A stretch of DNA of 56,699 bases from JAKANM01 sp964356495 (GTDB taxonomy: Bacteria; Patescibacteriota; Patescibacteriia; Magasanikbacterales; GWA2-37-8). Where the stretch lies: NCBI GenBank assembly GCA_964356495.1, contig CAYHHR010000002.1, positions 1-56,699 on the forward strand, written 5' to 3'. Shown one piece after another: positions 56,384-56,699 of the stretch. Within the stretch, counting starts at the first letter, position 1; each line of letters starts with the position of its first letter. A program made the position numbers and the translations under genes. Below the pieces are notes generated by a model. It searched no databases, was not told the origin of the DNA, and saw only the letters and a list, made by a program, of their open reading frames with translations.

Positions 56384-56422
56384 CCGTTCCTGACGAAGTT
56401 GTCAGGGACGGGTTCTTTCTTT
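56384..56422. terminator. Terminator of the 55-codon gene
   Basis: CCGTTCCTGAC (56384-56394) pairs with GTCAGGGACGG (56401-56411), one G-T pair, loop of six, then TTCTTTCTTT. The opposite-strand hicB-like gene ends inside the right arm (stop 56404-56402). Confidence 0.88.
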
Positions 56423-56593
56423 AGCAACTACTTCCAAACATAATTCAATCGCTTCCTTCGCGCGTTCCCGAAGTTTCTCATAGGTTTTCGCTTGGGTCAC
56501 GCAACCGGGCAAAGCGGGCACTTGCGCGACAAAATAGCCGTCCTCGCCGCGTTCAATAATTACTTTGTAGTTTCGTATTTTTGCAGTTTTCAT
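56402..56593 (-). CDS. HicB-like antitoxin, no HicA gene adjacent in the window
   Basis: 63 residues. YKVIIERGEDGYFVAQVPALPGCVTQAKTYEKLRERAKEAIEL is the HicB domain pattern with G-F-A-x-P-x-L-P-G-C. It lacks the C-terminal DNA-binding domain seen in longer HicB proteins. HicA usually lies next to it; here the next gene in that direction is on the other strand and a promoter sits directly upstream, so it appears solitary. Confidence 0.85.
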   Translation of the reverse strand: MKTAKIRNYKVIIERGEDGYFVAQVPALPGCVTQAKTYEKLRERAKEAIELCLEVVAKERTRP

Positions 56594-56602
56594 ATTGAGT
56601 TG

Positions 56603-56631
56603 AGTATATCAATTATGACGGTCGCGGTCAA
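56603..56631 (-). promoter_or_regulatory. Promoter of the hicB-like gene
   Basis: Minus strand: TTGACC (56631-56626), 17 bp, TATACT (56608-56603); the ATG follows after 9 bases, nearly leaderless. Confidence 0.78.
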
Positions 56632-56649
56632 ATATGTATTTATAAATAT

Positions 56650-56679
56650 TTGACTGAAAGTGTCGGGGGGGGGTATTAT
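56650..56679 (+). promoter_or_regulatory. Putative promoter with a G9 tract in the spacer
   Basis: TTGACT (56650-56655), 18 bp, TATTAT (56674-56679). The spacer ends in nine consecutive G (56665-56673). Its gene would begin beyond the window. Confidence 0.55.
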
Positions 56680-56699
56680 GGGAGCATAATTTATAAATT

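Overview
The window looks like a chromosomal segment of a Candidate Phyla Radiation (Patescibacteria, probably Parcubacteria-like) bacterium. The reasons are a compact S10-spc ribosomal gene cluster with no rpmD (L30) between rpsE and rplO, very small intergenic gaps, few Shine-Dalgarno sequences inside the ribosomal operon, a short RecO, small lineage-specific membrane proteins, and a very high density of short palindromic repeats. TGA is used as a stop, so the genetic code is the standard bacterial one. No CCA is encoded in the three tRNA genes.

Layout. 1-2 kb: the 3' part of a UvrD/PcrA helicase gene and a RelB/RelE-type toxin-antitoxin pair. 2-5.5 kb: rpsL-rpsG-fusA. 5.5-9.1 kb: two small genes, uvrB, and a DUF559 nuclease-like gene enclosed by 60-bp inverted repeats. 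9-12.8 kb: a SanA-like protein, a MacB-type ABC ATPase and permease, and an unknown acidic protein. 12.8-25.3 kb: tuf, rpsJ, then rplC to secY. 25.3-30.1 kb: repeat-rich intergenic DNA, small genes, adk, map, ruvX, recO, asnS. 30-32.6 kb (minus): metallophosphoesterase, a GNAT-ParB-like fusion, a LAGLIDADG endonuclease and tRNA-Leu. 32.7-43 kb: parA-parB, then minus-strand rel, topA, dprA, pth, der and an LCP-family gene. 43-46.7 kb: tRNA-Val, a membrane protein, tRNA-Arg, a 54-codon gene, recG. 46.7-54.6 kb (minus): a clpC-led operon with four envelope or secreted proteins, ending in radA. 54.6-56.7 kb: phosphomannomutase, a 55-codon gene and an orphan HicB-like gene.

The most unusual signal is a set of short GC-rich palindromic elements lying between genes and also in frame inside essential genes: uvrD, uvrB (twice plus its C-terminus), recG (three times), radA, probably topA, an ABC ATPase, and the C-termini of L3, S3, S19 and L15. 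Two nearly identical copies, in uvrB and recG, are translated in different frames, so they spread as DNA and not as protein modules. One family occurs as exactly 60-bp inverted repeats around the DUF559 gene. This suggests that a small nuclease-bearing mobile element is the source or mobiliser of at least this family. Several families form inverted doublets, like REP/BIME elements.

Regulation is compact. Many promoters fit TTGACA-N17-TATAAT closely. Two divergent pairs share or overlap promoter boxes (parA/tRNA-Leu and clpC/pgm), one terminator hairpin contains the next promoter's -35 box, and several genes look leaderless. Three tiny genes (84, 54 and 55 codons) stand out by each having a consensus-like promoter, a strong Shine-Dalgarno sequence and a private terminator.
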